From the NCBI GenBank assembly GCA_002308915.1, contig DBWI01000002.1, positions 43,969 to 78,063 on the forward strand: 34,095 nucleotides of DNA, given 5' to 3'. This DNA comes from Christensenella sp. UBA1242. Lineage in GTDB: Bacteria; Bacillota; Clostridia; Christensenellales; UBA1242. The notes under the pieces were generated by a model. The model was not told the DNA's origin. It saw only the letters and a list, made by a program, of their open reading frames with translations, and did not search any database. Positions 32,401 through 34,095 of the stretch are shown one piece after another (within the stretch, counting starts at the first letter, position 1; the number at the start of each line of letters is the position of its first letter). Made by a program: the position numbers and the translations under genes.

Positions 32401-33078
32401 AACATTGATGAGGCAATGCCAGAAATCAGTTCTCTCAAGAAAAAGATTGCTGCACTTGGCTATGTTAACGTTCATGCAATTGAAGATGTAAAACTTTTAA
32501 GTGAAAGATATGATGGCTTAAAAGAACAAACAGACGACTTGATGCAAGCACAAGACAATTTGATTAAAGTTATTGATGAATTGGCTGCCGAAATGATGGT
32601 TAGATTCAAAACTCAATTTGATAAAGTAAACGAAAACTTCAAAATCACATTCAGGGAATTGTTTGGTGGTGGAAATGCAAGTTTGGAACTTACAGACCCA
32701 GACAATTTGCTTGAATCTGGTGTTGATATTGTTGCTGAGCCACCAGGCAAAAAATTGCAAAATATTACACTTCTTTCAGGTGGTGAAAAGGCTTTAACTG
32801 CAATTGCAATTTTGTTTGCTATTCTAAAGTTAAGACCAATGCCATTCTGTCTATTGGACGAAATTGAAGCTGCACTTGATGACTCAAATGTAGGTCGTTT
32901 TGCTGAATATCTCCGTAGATTTAGTAAGGTTACACAATTTATTGTTATCACACACAGAAAGCCAACAATGGAACTTGCTGATGCTCTTTATGGTGTTACA
33001 ATGGAAGAAAAGGGTGTATCAAAGATGGTTAGTGTTCAACTTGGTGAAGCTCTTAAGAATGTTGAGGAGGCAAAATAA
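29485..33078 (+). CDS. smc: Chromosome segregation protein SMC
   Basis: The 1197-residue ATPase that folds and helps separate the chromosome, acting as a dimer with ScpA and ScpB. N-terminal head with Walker A GPNGCGKSN (31-39) and RWVLGEQSSKMLRG; first long coiled coil (about 170-510); hinge (about 515-665) with the glycine-rich dimer strand GDVINPIGSMTGGSRK (from about 657); second coiled coil (about 670-1020); C-terminal head with signature LLSGGEKALTAIAILFA (Ser1098) and Walker B FCLLDEIEAALDD (Asp1125). Start ATG overlaps the rnc stop by one base behind AAGGAGA. Order rnc-smc-ftsY is typical of Firmicutes. Confidence 0.98.
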   Translation: MNFKQIELCGFKSFADKTDIKFDSGITAIVGPNGCGKSNVSDAIRWVLGEQSSKMLRGSSMQDVIFNGTEKRKSLSYCEVTLIFNNQDRYFNYDNDEIAITRKLYRSGESAYLINRTPVRLKDIVNLFYDSGIGRDGYSIIGQGKVDEIISSKPENRRVIFEDAAGIAKFKSRKVDAERKLERTRDNLQRANDILGELERQMGPLKKQAENAKLWLEYRNRLKDLEVNTYVYRYNNANQVKQQINTKLLGITEELKNRQNELDKASEDYDKCTNEVSLIDEEINAGHESILHLTVELEKQSGEANVIRERIANMNQTKSQINLELINSRNTIEKDSAELKFKKDKYEEVVKSLNQLNLSYEESYNDYLKIVDELSLHEDEAQDSQQKMFDALDKLTDIKANFSKYQAERDMLKTNLVELDQKLNEVNSALNEKTAAKEELEKLVAEVQNDQEKAVNELNKAKQRQEELKAQVQETQEEKYRLNSKIQVYENRKSYLEEMQREYDGYQYAVKKLLKESEKNSALKTKMVGVLASLIKVPEKYEVAIEVALGNAVQNIVTFDEQNAKELINYLKVNQYGRATFLPITKLKPRSISPDDAKALTHPGCFGIASDLISYGSNITNVISNLLGSTIVVDNLDTAIAISNKTKISYKIVTLDGDVINPIGSMTGGSRKNETSDLIGREREIKKLGEELEQLKKDFTDKSQLIVRLQKEYDLLKFELNKLFDAKNTAEINFARENERLSSFEGVYNELLEDQKQLESQRNTVAIRIDTLTKELESIDELENIALKNKTNANKFIEERQAKFAQLRQKRDEINEVITHVKVEIASLEAQKTSFEEDFDRLSEEIRVSTLMKTSYEKELEKIEKTIFEAENIIRKQIETEANQEAKNKLDALRKQMQGFESKKQELQDNIRALNDKKMQIVDEMTRLNDRKNSAENQLEKVDIELEQMQERIYEEYSLTYVSCQEFVRADFNIDEAMPEISSLKKKIAALGYVNVHAIEDVKLLSERYDGLKEQTDDLMQAQDNLIKVIDELAAEMMVRFKTQFDKVNENFKITFRELFGGGNASLELTDPDNLLESGVDIVAEPPGKKLQNITLLSGGEKALTAIAILFAILKLRPMPFCLLDEIEAALDDSNVGRFAEYLRRFSKVTQFIVITHRKPTMELADALYGVTMEEKGVSKMVSVQLGEALKNVEEAK

Positions 33079-33974
33079 TGGGATTATTCAAAAAAATTGC
33101 TGAAGCGCTACGCAAAACAAAAGAAGCTTTTTCACGAAAGTTAGACAGTCTTCTTTCTGGTGGTGAAATAAACGATGATTTTTATGAAGAATTAACGGAT
33201 ATTTTGGTTTCCAGTGATGTTGGTTTTACAACAAGTGAAGAAATTGTTGAAAGACTAAGATTATATGCAAGAAAAAACAAAATTAGAAAGGCAGAAGAAG
33301 TAAAACAAGCATTAAGAGAAATTTTGTCAGAAATTTTGCAAGAAACAGAGCAAGTTGAGCTAAAATACCCGGCAATTATAACAATTGTAGGGGTTAATGG
33401 TGTTGGAAAAACAACAACAATTGGCAAACTTGCAAACTATTTCAAATCACAAAAAAAAGATGTCACACTTGTTGCAGGTGACACATTCCGTGCAGCAGCA
33501 AGTGAACAACTTGCAGAATGGGCAAACAGAAACAAAGTTAGAATAGTAAAACATGCCGAAGGTGCAGATGCTGCAGCTGTTGTATTTGATGGAATTTCCA
33601 GTGCAAAAGCAAGGGGAACAGATGTCCTTATAATAGACACAGCAGGAAGACTTCAAACCAAGACAAATTTAATGGAAGAATTGAAAAAAATTGACAAAGT
33701 AATAACTCGTGAATATCCAGATGCAAACAGGTATAATTTTATTGTTTTGGATGCCACAACTGGTCAAAATGCATTGAGTCAAATTGAGCATTTTGATGAG
33801 TATATGAAACTCCATGGCATAATACTTACAAAGCTAGATGGAACTGCAAAAGGTGGTGTTGTTTTGTCTATTGCACAAGATATGAATTTGCCAGTTGTCT
33901 TTATTGGAACAGGTGAAACAATCAATGACTTGGAAGAGTTTGATGCCAAAGAATTTGTTAATAATATGTTCTAA
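33078..33974 (+). CDS. ftsY: Signal recognition particle receptor FtsY
   Basis: The GTPase that docks the signal recognition particle and its ribosome to the membrane. 298 residues: only the N domain (1-95) and G domain, without the long acidic A region of enterobacterial FtsY, as is common in Gram-positive bacteria. Motifs: P-loop GVNGVGKTT (105-113), DTFRAAASEQL (from 135), DTAGRLQTKTNLMEEL (from 187), TKLDGTAKGG (from about 251) and GTGETINDLEEFD near the end. The N-terminal amphipathic MGLFKKIAEALRKTKEAF could touch the membrane. Start overlaps the smc stop (TAATG) behind GAGGAGG. Confidence 0.97.
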   Translation: MGLFKKIAEALRKTKEAFSRKLDSLLSGGEINDDFYEELTDILVSSDVGFTTSEEIVERLRLYARKNKIRKAEEVKQALREILSEILQETEQVELKYPAIITIVGVNGVGKTTTIGKLANYFKSQKKDVTLVAGDTFRAAASEQLAEWANRNKVRIVKHAEGADAAAVVFDGISSAKARGTDVLIIDTAGRLQTKTNLMEELKKIDKVITREYPDANRYNFIVLDATTGQNALSQIEHFDEYMKLHGIILTKLDGTAKGGVVLSIAQDMNLPVVFIGTGETINDLEEFDAKEFVNNMF

Positions 33975-33987
33975 AATTTAATAAATC

Positions 33988-34018
33988 AAAAGATAAGCTT
34001 TGCTTATCTTTTTTTTAT
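33988..34018 (+). terminator. Intrinsic terminator of the plsX-rnc-smc-ftsY unit
   Basis: AAAAGATAAGC (33988-33998) pairs perfectly with GCTTATCTTTT (34002-34012) around TTT, followed by more T. The remaining bases to 34095 are AT-rich, with no gene I can support. Confidence 0.9.
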
Positions 34019-34095
34019 TTTTCAATTATTTAATTTGAATATTTTTTTTATTAATTCTCAAACTGAAAGTATACGATATTTTTTATTTTATATAT

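Noticed and set aside
1..34095. CRISPR arrays, tRNA or rRNA genes, insertion sequences
   Set aside because: None found: no regularly spaced repeats, no tRNA cloverleaf recognised in the short gaps, and every gap is under about 180 bases.
34019..34095. Start of another gene or promoter at the right edge
   Set aside because: The stretch is AT-rich but contains no convincing -35/-10 pair, ribosome site or start codon.

Overview
The window is a strongly AT-rich chromosomal segment (roughly 30% G+C by eye, not counted) from a Gram-positive bacterium of the Bacillota, most likely an uncultured Clostridia-type lineage. The evidence is the gene set: primary sigma factor RpoD, SMC, FtsY, a penicillin-binding protein with a PASTA domain, a YlbJ-type membrane protein, a DUF4364 regulator, and the pta-ackA acetate pathway joined to rpmF-plsX-rnc-smc-ftsY. 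The standard genetic code is used and TGA is a stop. Several housekeeping genes start with TTG or GTG. I see no rRNA, tRNA, CRISPR array, insertion sequence or prophage. No gene-free stretch exceeds about 180 bases.

Layout. 1-395: a DegV-family gene running off the left edge on the minus strand. 574-5669: yqeY, a metallophosphoesterase, a giant 1003-residue CvpA-like membrane protein and rsmH, closely packed. 5672-8039: a self-contained transcription unit (near-consensus promoter to terminator) with a helical-repeat protein and three tandem paralogs of a family I do not recognise. 8040-10872: a single-pass coiled-coil membrane protein in the position of FtsL, followed by the PASTA penicillin-binding protein. 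10970-14560: dnaG, rpoD and a zinc-ribbon coiled-coil protein. 14559-15399 (minus): RNase HI, probably made from a leaderless mRNA, and a 75-residue two-helix membrane protein. 15479-18165: a NitT/TauT-type ABC importer. 18091-19128 (minus): a YkvI-like membrane protein whose 3' end overlaps the importer permease. 19195-19824: an exported protein with a conserved His/Cys domain. 19821-23340 (minus): DUF4364 regulator, ABC ATPase with a Gln/Pro-rich head, and ABC-2 permease. 23462-24280: an unknown acidic protein. 24282-25253 (minus): YlbJ-like protein. 25254-33974: pta, ackA, rpmF, plsX, rnc, smc, ftsY.

How the genes fit together. Much of the window is core growth machinery: cell-wall synthesis and division (rsmH, FtsL-position protein, PBP), replication and transcription initiation (dnaG, rpoD), ribosome and membrane-lipid supply (rpmF, plsX), RNA processing (rnc), chromosome condensation (smc) and protein targeting (ftsY). 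Pta and AckA make ATP and acetate from acetyl-CoA. Several genes often found at these places elsewhere are absent: mraZ, mraY, mur and ftsW around rsmH/PBP; trmK and nif3 after rpoD; the DUF177 gene before rpmF; acpP after plsX.

Promoters can be read unusually well here: at least ten have a TTG-type -35 box, a TATAAT or TAATAT-like -10 box, and a spacer of exactly 17 bases. The best candidates for undescribed biology are the four-gene unit at 5733-7996, the roughly 200-residue repeats in the CvpA-like giant, and the FtsL-position protein.
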